A DNA stretch of 44,446 nt from JAUYMM01 sp049301455 (GCA_049301455.1 JBAQKY010000032.1:1-44446), one strand, 5' to 3'; shown: positions 8,023 through 17,362, numbered from the stretch's first letter. A program made the numbers and translations. The notes: generated by a model from the sequence alone, not told the origin.

Positions 8023-8880
8023 CTAAATTAACAAAAGTAATAATCCGCCAGTTACTCCGAATATTCCAATTAGTTTTCTAACAGATAGTTCATCTTTAAA
8101 CAACAAGACAGATAAAATAGAAACTAAAGAAATACTTGAAGCATTTATGGCATTAACATAGCCAACATTTGGAGAAATACTAACTGCGTAGAAATTAAAA
8201 TAATTAAACAAGGCTGAAAAAACACCAATTGATACGAAATACTTCCAACCTGAAATGAATATACTTTTGTTGACTTTTAACTTCAAAGCTTCCAATACAA
8301 TAAACAAAGTAACAAATACATAAAGATATGTAAGCATTACCAATGTATTTACACCATGTAAACTTAGATATTTAATTGTAAGTGATAGAAACCCCCAAGC
8401 AAAAAATGCAAACATTGTATAATATAGCCACAAATTAGACGAAACCTTTTTTGTCTTTTTTGGATCAATAATTACAAGACCTGAAAATAAAACTATCAAA
8501 CAAATTGCAATACCTTTTCTTAATGTTAATTCGCCTCCTAAAAACAAAAGTGAAATAATTGTTGTTAATACAACATAGCTTTTTGAAATAACCAAGCTAT
8601 AACCTGCATTTGGTGATAACTCAATACTTTTTAAAGATGCTACATTACCTAAGTATGAAAATAAAAACGAGGCAAGGATAATTATTATAAAATTAGGTAA
8701 CGAAATTGAATAGCTAATACCCCTTGAAACGCCAATCGTCAAATAAATAATAAGCGGAACAGAAAACATAGCTAAGTTATTAAACTGTGTAGGAAATTTC
8801 TGTAATGAAGATTTTCTAACAGACAAATATAAAAACGCAGACGAAAAAAACATAATTAAACTAGCAATTACCCAATTCAT
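8023..8880 (-). CDS. EamA/DMT superfamily transporter
   Basis: This 285-aa protein has about ten hydrophobic helices in two similar halves. The first half ends in a helix with SPNAGYSLVISKSY (about residue 87) and the second has SPNVGYVNAINASS, an internal repeat characteristic of two-EamA-domain drug/metabolite transporters. Substrates of this superfamily range from amino acids to nucleotide sugars, and ArnE/F-type small relatives flip polyprenyl-phosphate sugars. Given the surroundings, export of a sugar or lipid-linked sugar is conceivable, but this is inference. A TAAAAT hexamer overlapping the stop of the upstream GT2 ends 6 nt before the ATG. Confidence 0.85.
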   Translation of the reverse strand: MNWVIASLIMFFSSAFLYLSVRKSSLQKFPTQFNNLAMFSVPLIIYLTIGVSRGISYSISLPNFIIIILASFLFSYLGNVASLKSIELSPNAGYSLVISKSYVVLTTIISLLFLGGELTLRKGIAICLIVLFSGLVIIDPKKTKKVSSNLWLYYTMFAFFAWGFLSLTIKYLSLHGVNTLVMLTYLYVFVTLFIVLEALKLKVNKSIFISGWKYFVSIGVFSALFNYFNFYAVSISPNVGYVNAINASSISLVSILSVLLFKDELSVRKLIGIFGVTGGLLLLLI

Positions 8881-8884
8881 AGTA

Positions 8885-9754
8885 TTATTTTAATCCTGAA
8901 GTTACATATTTAAAATATGCAATTGGGAAGTGGAGGGCAGAAAAGAAACTCCACAAAAACCCGTTTAATCCATCTAAAAACCCTTTATGTCTTATGTATA
9001 AATTTAAAAATGTAAAAGTCGGCTTTATGAAAACATAATCAACAAAACCAATTAGTCCTTTTGAAACTTTTTTTGTTTTTAATTCATCTGCGTGTAAATC
9101 TGTGTATCTATTTAATCGCATTAAATATCTTTTTAGTGTTGGGGAATCATAATGTTCCATATCGTTGTATAGCCATGCAATTTTTCCATCTATCTTCATA
9201 ATTTCATGAACAGATTTTGCAGGTAGCCAAGCTTTACCTTTTTTAATAAGTCTGATTGCAGGATCTGGGTAAACTCCTGCATGGATTAACGGCTTACCTA
9301 AAAACATGTTTCTGCGTGGTATAAAAAACGCAACAACTTCATTAGTATCTTTGTCTATTTTTCCATCTCTTTCTTCTATTAGTTTTTGATGTCTTTCAAA
9401 TAAACTTTCTAATTTTTCAGATTTAGGTTTTCTTTTTAGTATTTCTTCATTTGTCATATTTACGACTTCTGATATCTCATCTGCCAACTCAGGAGTTATT
9501 ACTTCATCTGCATCCATTTGTAAAACCCACTCCCCTTTAGCCATATCTATAGCTTTTTGCTTTGTAATATGAAAAATATCATGATGGGGTTCTAAGTAAA
9601 CTTTGGCTCCAAGTTCTTCGGCTATTTTTTTAGTATTATCGGTTGAGTACTCATCAAAAACAATTATTTCATCAGCTATAGACTTTAGTGATTTCAAACA
9701 CCTTCCAATATTTTCTTCTTCGTTCCTAGTTGCTAATACTGCACTTAATTTCAT
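8885..9754 (-). CDS. GT2 glycosyltransferase, WaaE/KdtX-like, with charged insertion
   Basis: This 289-aa GT2 enzyme resembles LPS core beta-1,4-glucosyltransferases. Motifs are ATRNEEENIG at 8-17, FDEYSTDNT at 33-41, DADE at 81-84, FFIPRRN at 143-149 and VHE at 192-194. Compared with its paralogue at 35819, about 35 extra residues rich in Lys and Glu (about 95-139) sit between DADE and the PRRN strand. ATG at 9754 is chosen over an in-frame ATG at 9808 because it begins directly with the GT2 strand and avoids overlap with the upstream gene; TAAAAT lies 8 nt upstream. The C-terminus has a hydrophobic stretch that may bind the membrane. Confidence 0.87.
   Translation of the reverse strand: MKLSAVLATRNEEENIGRCLKSLKSIADEIIVFDEYSTDNTKKIAEELGAKVYLEPHHDIFHITKQKAIDMAKGEWVLQMDADEVITPELADEISEVVNMTNEEILKRKPKSEKLESLFERHQKLIEERDGKIDKDTNEVVAFFIPRRNMFLGKPLIHAGVYPDPAIRLIKKGKAWLPAKSVHEIMKIDGKIAWLYNDMEHYDSPTLKRYLMRLNRYTDLHADELKTKKVSKGLIGFVDYVFIKPTFTFLNLYIRHKGFLDGLNGFLWSFFSALHFPIAYFKYVTSGLK
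8887..8892 (-). promoter_or_regulatory. -10-like element before the DMT gene
   Basis: TAAAAT, overlapping the TAA of the upstream GT2, ends 6 nt before ATG 8880. AT-rich context makes a single case weak; the repeated spacing gives it weight. Confidence 0.4.
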
Positions 9755-9762
9755 ATGTTTAT

Positions 9763-9768
9763 ATTTTA
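9763..9768 (-). promoter_or_regulatory. -10-like element before the GT2 gene at 8885
   Basis: TAAAAT ends 8 nt before ATG 9754, just outside the upstream GT39 stop. It fits the shorter start chosen for this gene. Confidence 0.35.
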
Positions 9769-9770
9769 CA

Positions 9771-11348
9771 CTACTGGCTATGACCTGTAACAATGTAGAA
9801 GGCATCACTCATGTTTGGGTATTTTATTTGTTTTGCTACATCAAACTGCGGAGCAAACCTAAGACCTGTATAGTAACTTGGTGTTATAGAATATAAAATT
9901 CCCTCATTAGGATAACTATTTATAATATTCCAACTCCCAAATTGATATCTATCAAATGATAGTACCGTGTTAAAACTTTTTGAATTTGACTGATCGTACT
10001 TTACTGTTTTTAATAATTCTGGAAGTGCAACTTTTTGGTAATAAAGAAAATATATGTATGGCTGTTGTCTTATATTATCAACATACATCTTTTGAAAATT
10101 GTCGTTACTCTTTGCATACTCTACAATTTCTTTCATTCCATATTGCCATTCGATTGCTTCCTTAATAGGGTATATTTTTGAATAATAATTTAAATAATTT
10201 ATTACTTCTTTACCTAAAGATGTAATTATTGTAATAGCAACGATAGCCTTAACAATATTATTTTTAAACAACATTATCAAACTATTAGCACCGAAGGCAG
10301 ATAATAATACAATTGGAGCAATCATTAGAATTCCTCTAATTGCACTTGGTTCTATTGATGACACAGAACTAGGAATTGGTGACGACAGTAACCATAAAAA
10401 AATAACAGATAATGCCTGCCATTTTTTTTGAAAAAAAAGTGCAATTATTCCAATAATTAATAATGCAAAATCAATTTTATAAAACTGACCAACAACTTTA
10501 ACTGAGGCTCTTGGACCTTGATCTCCATTTACAAATAGGTATTGATAATTAAAATGTTTTTTATAATTTTCAAATACTAAATTAAATTTTCCTCCTGCAT
10601 TATTAACTTGTTCTTCAGAAAACTTTGTCTGCCCCATTCGTGCAAAACCTAAAATTCTTGTATCTTTTATTATTAAAATCCCAAAAAACAGTGTAACTAT
10701 TATTAAAGATATTAAAATTAATTTATTTTGTAATATTGATTTTATATTTATTAAACAGACTAAGAGCACAACAATCGGAACAACAACCTTTGCAGAGTGA
10801 TATGAGAAAAAAGATAATCCAAAGGATAAGAACGATAAAGGCAACAAATAACTTTTGTTTCTTAAACCAACATAAAATGTAGATAATCCCGCAACCAAGA
10901 AAAACAAAGCAAAGTTATTTTCCCAAAGTCCCCTAGAAAAATGGATATGGTATGGAGAAACTGCCAAGAAAAGTGAGGCAAGTAATCCTGCAAAATCACT
11001 TTTAAATAACTCACGAGCTAAAAAGAAAATTGCAATGACTGTTAGTACCCCAATTATTGCGCTAGTTGATCTGATATTAAAATCTGATAATCCAAATATT
11101 TTTACAACTACTGCTGTTAAATAAATATGTACTGGATGTTTGTCATCTCCAAATGAAGCAAATGTTACTGGAAATCTATTGCCATATTCATCAGCACCCC
11201 AATTTGCAATTGTATAGGCATTATATCCTGCAGCCACTTCGTCCCAATTTAATGATGCGGGTATTTGATCAAGTTTGAATAACCTTAAAAACCCAGCCAA
11301 AATTACTATTAAAAATAATGCAATGTATATTAATTTGTTTCTCCACAT
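9771..11348 (-). CDS. GT39/PMT_2 (ArnT-like) membrane glycosyltransferase
   Basis: This 525-aa GT-C protein has a short N-terminus, a first helix, then an outer loop with NWDEVAAGYNAY (Asp36-Glu37 is the catalytic pair of PMT/ArnT enzymes). About a dozen helices follow, then a soluble C-terminal part of about 130 residues. The array signature YLFVNGDQGPR in the second large loop and SAIRGI before a late helix are shared with neighbouring genes. These enzymes use polyprenyl-phosphate sugars outside the membrane. The 3' end of the upstream paralogue overlaps its start by 19 bp. A TATACT hexamer 11 nt before the ATG is a weaker promoter candidate. Confidence 0.88.
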   Translation of the reverse strand: MWRNKLIYIALFLIVILAGFLRLFKLDQIPASLNWDEVAAGYNAYTIANWGADEYGNRFPVTFASFGDDKHPVHIYLTAVVVKIFGLSDFNIRSTSAIIGVLTVIAIFFLARELFKSDFAGLLASLFLAVSPYHIHFSRGLWENNFALFFLVAGLSTFYVGLRNKSYLLPLSFLSFGLSFFSYHSAKVVVPIVVLLVCLINIKSILQNKLILISLIIVTLFFGILIIKDTRILGFARMGQTKFSEEQVNNAGGKFNLVFENYKKHFNYQYLFVNGDQGPRASVKVVGQFYKIDFALLIIGIIALFFQKKWQALSVIFLWLLSSPIPSSVSSIEPSAIRGILMIAPIVLLSAFGANSLIMLFKNNIVKAIVAITIITSLGKEVINYLNYYSKIYPIKEAIEWQYGMKEIVEYAKSNDNFQKMYVDNIRQQPYIYFLYYQKVALPELLKTVKYDQSNSKSFNTVLSFDRYQFGSWNIINSYPNEGILYSITPSYYTGLRFAPQFDVAKQIKYPNMSDAFYIVTGHSQ

Positions 11349-12697
11349 ATTTTTTCAAAAGTATAATTACCAAAAGATTTAACTGTTGAAAAACCCCAGT
11401 CGTTTACAGGATTTAAGACACGAGTTGAAATAAAATAATTTGGGTCTACCTTGTTGTAATAAAGACCAAAGATGTATGGCTGTGCATACTCATCACTTAT
11501 ACATCCTTCTTTTTGTTTTCCAAAAATTTCTTTATATTCATATTGCCATGCTGATTTAGACACTTCATTATAATTTGTAACAAAACCATAATAATAATTT
11601 ACAAAAGATATCACATAAATTCCAATAACAAACCAGATTAAAAATCTGTGTAACTTTGCAAGATAAAAAATACCCAAAGCAATAATTATCGATAACATTG
11701 GTGACATCAAAATACTCCTTAAGGCATGTGGATTTTCTTTTGTAATTGCTGCAGGAATTGGAGCCAGTAATAATACTCCCAAAATTAAATATAATTTTGG
11801 ATTCTTTGATCTGACTATATATATAATTCCTAAAACTAAAAATACTGCATCAATTAAATACAATTGGGACTGATTTGGAATCTGGCTTCTTAGATTGGTG
11901 TCACCTGAGATAAATAAATAAGAAGGTGAGAAGTTTTTAAAATAATTACTAATTACAGCAGATGACCCAACTGCCTGAAGTCGTGATAACCCAGAGTCCT
12001 GTTTGTATAATTTATATAGTGGAAATGCACTTATTATAAGCATTAACCCAGACAATAAAACTATTACAAGTTGCTTCTTATACGAATGATACAAAAGACC
12101 CAGACCTAATACAATTGGGGTTAGTATTCTAAAACTATTGTAGCTGTATGCAGATGCAATGAAAAATATCGTAGAAAAAAGTAAATATTTTTTTACCTGA
12201 ACTGATCTGTTTAAAAAATAAGTTGCCCAAATAAAAAAGGAAAGGCCAGCTGTTGCCTCATATCCAGTTCTAGAAAATATAAAAAACCAAGGAGTAATGG
12301 AAAACAGGAATGAACTAAGCATTGCAATAGATTTCTGTTTTGTTAACTCTAATACTAAAAAATATAAACCAACAATTGAAAGTAAACCAAAAATAACAGC
12401 TGGCAAACGCACAGCAACAGCATTTACTCCAAGGACAGCTTCAGATATTACTACAGAATAAACATAGACAGGAAGTTTAAACTCTCCAAAAGCCCTGAAA
12501 TGAAGGGGTAGTGTTTCTCCCCACTCATCTTTACCAGTAGTTAAAACAGAATATGCATTATATCCAATTGAAGCCTCATCCCAATAAACAGATGCAGGTA
12601 TTGAATCAATTTTATACAATCTTGTTGCTAAAAATACCAAACAGACTAGTATTAATAGAATATTAGTTTGTAGTAATCTCAAAAGCTTCTGTACCAT
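11330..12697 (-). CDS. GT39/PMT_2 membrane glycosyltransferase
   Basis: This 455-aa GT-C paralogue carries YWDEASIGYNAY with Asp40-Glu41, FSPSYLFISGDTNLR at 256-270 and HALRSI around 324-329. Roughly eleven helices precede a short C-terminal soluble part of about 80 residues, shorter than its neighbours. The N-terminal 100 residues are strikingly similar to those of the next gene (12663-14315): both have SIGYNAYS, then T-G-K/R-DEWGE, then FGE-x-KLP, pointing to tandem duplication. It overlaps that gene by 35 bp at its start and the following one by 19 bp at its end. TAAACT ends 6 nt before the ATG, inside the upstream gene. Confidence 0.88.
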   Translation of the reverse strand: MVQKLLRLLQTNILLILVCLVFLATRLYKIDSIPASVYWDEASIGYNAYSVLTTGKDEWGETLPLHFRAFGEFKLPVYVYSVVISEAVLGVNAVAVRLPAVIFGLLSIVGLYFLVLELTKQKSIAMLSSFLFSITPWFFIFSRTGYEATAGLSFFIWATYFLNRSVQVKKYLLFSTIFFIASAYSYNSFRILTPIVLGLGLLYHSYKKQLVIVLLSGLMLIISAFPLYKLYKQDSGLSRLQAVGSSAVISNYFKNFSPSYLFISGDTNLRSQIPNQSQLYLIDAVFLVLGIIYIVRSKNPKLYLILGVLLLAPIPAAITKENPHALRSILMSPMLSIIIALGIFYLAKLHRFLIWFVIGIYVISFVNYYYGFVTNYNEVSKSAWQYEYKEIFGKQKEGCISDEYAQPYIFGLYYNKVDPNYFISTRVLNPVNDWGFSTVKSFGNYTFEKICGETN

Positions 12698-14315
12698 CCA
12701 AGAAGTTTATCCTTTCTAATATCTTTGCATTTGCCGGAAAGTCACCACTTTTACCGATAAACAATATTTTTTTATCAGCATAATGTGTAACGATATCCCC
12801 GTACATTGTTCCCTCATCACCCAAATCTGGAAAATAATACTTATCAAATCTCAAAACTCTTACCCAATCGAATGTTTCAAAACGTTCAAGATTACTGGAA
12901 TTCTGATATTTTGCAGGGTCATATTTTAAATTAAACAATGTAAAGATGTGTGGTTCTCCGTAATGTCTAGTAAAAACAATTAGATCATATCTATCTTGAT
13001 TATTCTTAATATATTCAACCACCTGTTTATTTCCATACTGCCAGTCTCTTGAATAATTGATTGGATACTTAATAAAGTAGTTATTAAGATAAATTCCAAA
13101 GTTAATTAAAAACAAAATTACAACGATAATTAAAAGTGAAGTTTTTTGCCCTCTACTTTTTGTCATTTCCCAGATTGCCAATAGACCGACTGCAGTAAGA
13201 ATTTGATAAACAGGAACTGCAATTAACGTACGTAATGCATTTGGAATACTATCATTAGTCATCGAAACAGGTACAAATGACAAAAATAGCCAAGGAAGTA
13301 ACACTTTTAATGACCAGTCTTTTCTTTTAATTAATAAATAGAGTCCATACAATAAAAATGGGGCCTGTATCCAATACAATTCTCCTACCCCTTGTACATG
13401 ATGCTGCCTATGCCCTGCCCCATTTATAAACAAGAAGTCAGGAGTGAAATGTGCAATATAATTCTGTGCGAAATAAAAAGTGTTATATGTATATCTGTTA
13501 TGTATTAATTTGGTTACCACAGGTGGTAATTTAGACAAATTTCTTCTCTCCTCTATTCTTGGTATTAAACCTTTATCATCTGTAATACTTACAAGCTTAT
13601 ACCTTGCAGAAGCATCTCCAGATAAAACAAAAGGCACAATTGGTAGAGCCAAAATTACAAAAGTTAAAAAACCTAATAGCGCATATTTTAAATTTTTAAT
13701 TAGATATTTTGCGTTAATTAGATAAAAAACAAACAAAAACATTGGGGTAAAAACACGTGCAGTATTATATGTATAAACTGATATTACAAAAGGGACCATC
13801 GAAGCAATAATCCATTTTGGTTTTTGTAATCCTTTTACTAAAAATAAGGCCCCCAACACAAACCAAAACAGCGAGAAAGACGATTCAAACGATCCACGTG
13901 TCAACTGAATATGCCATGGGGAAACTGCAAGAAAAAATGCTGAAATTAACGATATTTCTTTTTTTCTAAACAACTCTTGGACCAAAAAATATAACAAAAG
14001 AACAGTCAGTGTTCCATAAACTACAGGAGTAATTCTAACACCAAATTCATTAAGACCAAAAATGGCAATGGCAGGAATGGAAGCATAAATTTGTGCTGGC
14101 AATTTATATTCACCAAATGATTTAAAATGAACAGGCATAAATTCACCCCACTCATCTCTCCCAGTTTTCAAAATTGAATATGCATTGTATCCAATTGACG
14201 TCTCATCCCAATTAAGAGAAGGTGGGACAGATGTAATATTGATAATTCTTAAGGCAAAACCGATTATAAGTATTAGTAATATCCAAAAGTTATTTTTTAA
14301 CAAATTGATTATCAT
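12663..14315 (-). CDS. GT39/PMT_2 membrane glycosyltransferase
   Basis: At 550 aa this is the largest enzyme of the array. NWDETSIGYNAY holds the catalytic Asp37-Glu38; FTPDFLFINGAGHR and PNALRTL are the shared array motifs. The soluble C-terminal domain after the last helix is long (about 150 residues), as in ArnT-type enzymes. It presumably transfers a sugar from a polyprenyl phosphate to a glycan, lipid or protein on the outer face. A TGn-extended TACAAT lies 8 nt before the ATG, and the start overlaps the end of the next upstream GT39 by 26 bp. It is the closest paralogue of the gene at 11330. Confidence 0.88.
   Translation of the reverse strand: MIINLLKNNFWILLILIIGFALRIINITSVPPSLNWDETSIGYNAYSILKTGRDEWGEFMPVHFKSFGEYKLPAQIYASIPAIAIFGLNEFGVRITPVVYGTLTVLLLYFLVQELFRKKEISLISAFFLAVSPWHIQLTRGSFESSFSLFWFVLGALFLVKGLQKPKWIIASMVPFVISVYTYNTARVFTPMFLFVFYLINAKYLIKNLKYALLGFLTFVILALPIVPFVLSGDASARYKLVSITDDKGLIPRIEERRNLSKLPPVVTKLIHNRYTYNTFYFAQNYIAHFTPDFLFINGAGHRQHHVQGVGELYWIQAPFLLYGLYLLIKRKDWSLKVLLPWLFLSFVPVSMTNDSIPNALRTLIAVPVYQILTAVGLLAIWEMTKSRGQKTSLLIIVVILFLINFGIYLNNYFIKYPINYSRDWQYGNKQVVEYIKNNQDRYDLIVFTRHYGEPHIFTLFNLKYDPAKYQNSSNLERFETFDWVRVLRFDKYYFPDLGDEGTMYGDIVTHYADKKILFIGKSGDFPANAKILERINFLDGTEAFEITTN
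12704..12709 (-). promoter_or_regulatory. -10-like element before the GT39 gene at 11330
   Basis: TAAACT ends 6 nt before ATG 12697, within the coding region of the upstream paralogue. Similar to TATACT at 7356 but weaker. Confidence 0.3.
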
Positions 14316-15453
14316 AGTAATTTATTGTAACAGGAAAAATATCTTTTACTCTATTCGGATAGCTAAACCAGTAATCATTTACAAAGAAATAATACCCAAT
14401 TAATATTAAAACGATAATCACCGCTTTTATCATCTTAGGCATCGTTAAAAAACCAATTGACGAAATAATTACAAAAAAAGGAACTTGGGCCAATAATCTA
14501 CTTGCCCTATATGTGTCAGGTACAAAAACAAAAAGTATTGGTATTAAAAAGTAAGAAAAAAGTACCAAAAGCCCTATTGGTTTTTTATCTTTTAATATCT
14601 TCCAAATACCCGCTATAAATATTGGCAGCGTGAAGATTAGATACATTCCTACGCGACCTGTTGAATGATAAGAACTAATGTCACCTTTTAAAAACATGAA
14701 GCTCAAGTCGAATATACTTAAATATCGTAAGGCGAAATCGTAAAATGAGAATGATGATGCACTAAAACTCCCAACAAAAGCCCCAGGATAATAAAAGCTT
14801 GCAATATATAAAAGTACAAAAAAAGGTAACACTCCCATCAAAAAACTGAAGGCAAGCTTTAAATTGTTTCTTAAATAAATCACCGTAATTAAAGATAAGA
14901 CAGGAACAACAGCCCTCATCCCTAAATATGAAAAAATACCTATACCTAATGATAAACCTGCCAAAAATGCATTCTTAGGTTTTTTTTCAGATACCAACAT
15001 CAAAAGCCAAAACAGTATAAATGGTAAAACTGCAATATTTTCTAGCGCAAGGTGGGATTGAATCATAATTATTGGTGTTGTGATAAATATTAATGTTCCT
15101 ACCAAAAAGAATTTAAAATTAAAAATTTTTAAAGATAAAAAGTAGAAAATAATTAAAGACAAAATAACAAACAACACACTAGTCACTCTAAGTGTAAAGA
15201 AAGAAATACCAAATATTTTAAACACAGCAGCTGTTGTATAAATTGTTACAGGCTGCTTCCAATCAGAAGTCTTTGCATAAATAAAAAGTGGTAGAAAATT
15301 ATTATTCTCATCAGTTAAGTTTACTGACATCAACGCAGCATTATGAGCAATACCCACTTCATCGCCATTGATCCCGGGTGGAACTTCTGTAATTTTAAAA
15401 GAGTAAATTAAAAATGTTAACGTTAAAGTTATCAGAAGTAATATATGTTTCAT
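14290..15453 (-). CDS. GT39-like membrane glycosyltransferase, short form
   Basis: This 387-aa GT-C protein has NGDEVGIAHNAA with Asp31-Glu32 in the first loop, and FMFLKGDISSYHSTGR in place of the usual array signature (His-rich, with Arg shifted). It ends shortly after the last helix with only about 25 residues, so the soluble C-terminal domain of its neighbours is missing. ATG at 15453 is chosen over an in-frame ATG at 15510 because it starts directly with the first helix and lies 4 bases after the upstream stop; the longer form would overlap that gene. It may act differently from the full-length paralogues or need a partner. Confidence 0.84.
   Translation of the reverse strand: MKHILLLITLTLTFLIYSFKITEVPPGINGDEVGIAHNAALMSVNLTDENNNFLPLFIYAKTSDWKQPVTIYTTAAVFKIFGISFFTLRVTSVLFVILSLIIFYFLSLKIFNFKFFLVGTLIFITTPIIMIQSHLALENIAVLPFILFWLLMLVSEKKPKNAFLAGLSLGIGIFSYLGMRAVVPVLSLITVIYLRNNLKLAFSFLMGVLPFFVLLYIASFYYPGAFVGSFSASSFSFYDFALRYLSIFDLSFMFLKGDISSYHSTGRVGMYLIFTLPIFIAGIWKILKDKKPIGLLVLFSYFLIPILFVFVPDTYRASRLLAQVPFFVIISSIGFLTMPKMIKAVIIVLILIGYYFFVNDYWFSYPNRVKDIFPVTINYYDNQFVKK
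14324..14332 (-). promoter_or_regulatory. Extended -10 element before the GT39 gene at 12663
   Basis: TGT-TACAAT, a TGn-extended -10, ends 8 nt before ATG 14315, within the last codons of the upstream gene. A start site here would give a leader of about two bases. Confidence 0.45.
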
Positions 15454-15457
15454 AATT

Positions 15458-17047
15458 TTATCTACCCAAACAATTAGAATCCGGGTTAGTTCTGTATCCA
15501 TATAATGCAATTATATTATTATCTTTTATTTCAAACTCCTTTATTAATTTATGTTCTTTAATCTGAGGTTCAGAAAAAGTTAAAATATCCCCAATTAAAA
15601 TTGTATTTGGGCTACATCTGTCTTTACCCCAATTTAATGATCGTGTTTCAATATTTTGAAATTTATAATTTTCAGTAGAATCATTTTTAACAACATTACA
15701 AGAGTCACCAATCTGGCTTCTTAGCATTTCTTGAATAGTTCTTGGGTCAACAGATCTAAAAAAAGCGAGTCTCAGTCCAATTGCGGGGTCTCTAGGTGAG
15801 TCAATTACGATACTGTAGTTATTATAATTCGACAACTTTTCAGAAAGCTGAATATACGTCGTACTTAAAGGTTCTAAAGTCTCATTTTGATACAAAACAA
15901 AATATGAGATATAAAAAATTAGTAATGAATATGTAATCAAAATTGTCAGCAAAAACAATCTTATTACCTTGTTTTTAAATAACATTCCTATTTCATAAAC
16001 ACCAATAGATATGACAAACGATACTATCCAAAGAAATTCAAGTATACGTAGAGGATAAAAGTCATCACCTGTCAATGACGCAGGTATCAAACTTATAAAT
16101 ATCAGAGTGAACAAAAAAATGTGATATTTATAATTAACAATTTTAGTCACTTTGTACAGTCCAACAAAAAACGGAAAAACCAACAAGCCATAGAACATTC
16201 CTAAATTTGGTGAGATGCGAGACAACCCAAACCCCGCGTCACTAAACAAATACATTGGGGAAAAATAGCCGAATAAATGTCTGATAAAGTCAGACAGAAA
16301 TTTGCCTGTTGATGAACCAACTTGGTCAAATCTAGCAAAAAACGATCCACTCAAAACTGTCACAAGATGTGGGAGAAGAGTTAACGCCAACACAACTAAT
16401 CCAGCCAACACCCACTTTTTATTTTCTATAAAATATTTTCTAAACTGGAAAATAAAAATAGGCAAAACAATGACAGCGATTAGACGTTCGCTATAATAAG
16501 CATGTGTAGATAATCCTAAAAAAAATAGTGCAAATACAAAATTCTTTGCATTTTTTAGAGACTGAATGAAAAAATAAAGAAATAATAAAAACAAGGTCAG
16601 CCCAATATTTGCCTCCACAGCTCTTCTACTAAAATGAATAGCCCATGGCGATATAGCAACAACTAATGAAAAGATAAGTGGCAAATATGTCTTATACTTT
16701 TTGTTAACAATTAATCCAGATAAAAAATAGGTTAAAGCTACAGTTATAACTCCAAATATTGCAGAGATAAAACGGACAGAAAACATTGTGTTACCAAAAA
16801 TTGCAATTGGTATAGTTGTTAGATAAGTATATATTGGAGGCTGGAAAGAGCCAAAAGATCTGAACAAAATTGGATTTTTTTCACCAAACCTGTCTAAGCC
16901 AGTCTCGACAATTGAAAATGAGTTATATGCTTGAGACACTTCATCATGGTGAAAACCTTTTGGAACTTCACCGAGTTTATAAAAACGCATTAGAAAGGCA
17001 AGAAGTATTATTACTGCAAAAATAAAATGTTTATTAATATTTTTCAT
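15458..17047 (-). CDS. GT39/PMT_2 membrane glycosyltransferase
   Basis: This 529-aa GT-C paralogue has HHDEVSQAYNSF with Asp35-Glu36, then GLDRFGEKNP, and FSPMYLFSDAGFGLSR as the array signature (GD replaced by DAG). The soluble C-terminal domain of about 130 residues contains three Cys (about 446, 475 and the extreme C-terminus), unlike its neighbours, so a disulfide outside the membrane is possible. It overlaps the small 103-aa gene by 14 bp at its start. The surroundings suggest use of polyprenyl-linked sugars together with the GT2 at 17363. Confidence 0.87.
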   Translation of the reverse strand: MKNINKHFIFAVIILLAFLMRFYKLGEVPKGFHHDEVSQAYNSFSIVETGLDRFGEKNPILFRSFGSFQPPIYTYLTTIPIAIFGNTMFSVRFISAIFGVITVALTYFLSGLIVNKKYKTYLPLIFSLVVAISPWAIHFSRRAVEANIGLTLFLLFLYFFIQSLKNAKNFVFALFFLGLSTHAYYSERLIAVIVLPIFIFQFRKYFIENKKWVLAGLVVLALTLLPHLVTVLSGSFFARFDQVGSSTGKFLSDFIRHLFGYFSPMYLFSDAGFGLSRISPNLGMFYGLLVFPFFVGLYKVTKIVNYKYHIFLFTLIFISLIPASLTGDDFYPLRILEFLWIVSFVISIGVYEIGMLFKNKVIRLFLLTILITYSLLIFYISYFVLYQNETLEPLSTTYIQLSEKLSNYNNYSIVIDSPRDPAIGLRLAFFRSVDPRTIQEMLRSQIGDSCNVVKNDSTENYKFQNIETRSLNWGKDRCSPNTILIGDILTFSEPQIKEHKLIKEFEIKDNNIIALYGYRTNPDSNCLGR

Positions 17048-17345
17048 GGTATTTTTTAAATCCTAGGTACATTATAAAAACTATTAAAGGTACATATATT
17101 ATTCTGGACTCTAAACCCGCAAAAGTTAGAGAATTAATTTTGGCTAACCTTGGATAGACATTATCAAAATAATAAAGCCCAACTCTGTTTTTATAGAATA
17201 TTCCCAACTCATTGCCTAGATACTCGCGCCTAGAAAAATTGTTGCCAATTTCAATTTGAGAATAGTTATCAAAACTGCGTTCAATAACATTCAACATATA
17301 AAAAGCAAAAAACAATGTTAAAAGTAAAATGAATGTTTTTTTCAT
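17034..17345 (-). CDS. Unrecognised small membrane protein (two helices)
   Basis: I do not recognise this 103-aa protein. It has an N-terminal hydrophobic segment (about 4-19) that could be an uncleaved signal anchor, a polar region of about 60 residues rich in Asn, Tyr and Arg, and a second hydrophobic segment (about 82-97) ending in a basic tail, KKYHEKY. Two ends in the cytoplasm and a loop outside is the likely topology. It overlaps the downstream GT39 by 14 bp and follows the GT2 gene by 17 bp, so it is almost certainly part of this operon and may be an accessory subunit. TATAAT directly touches the ATG, so it is not placed like the other promoters. Confidence 0.6.
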   Translation of the reverse strand: MKKTFILLLTLFFAFYMLNVIERSFDNYSQIEIGNNFSRREYLGNELGIFYKNRVGLYYFDNVYPRLAKINSLTFAGLESRIIYVPLIVFIMYLGFKKYHEKY

Positions 17346-17362
17346 ATTATAAGTAAATTTAA

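Noticed and set aside
15454..15510. Longer N-terminus for the GT39 at 14290 (start 15510)
   Set aside because: It would overlap the upstream gene and add a polar leader not found in the paralogues; ATG 15453 starts directly at helix 1.
17034..17345. The 103-aa gene as a pseudogene fragment of a GT39
   Set aside because: It has its own start and stop and a complete two-helix layout, and matches no part of the neighbouring GT39 proteins.
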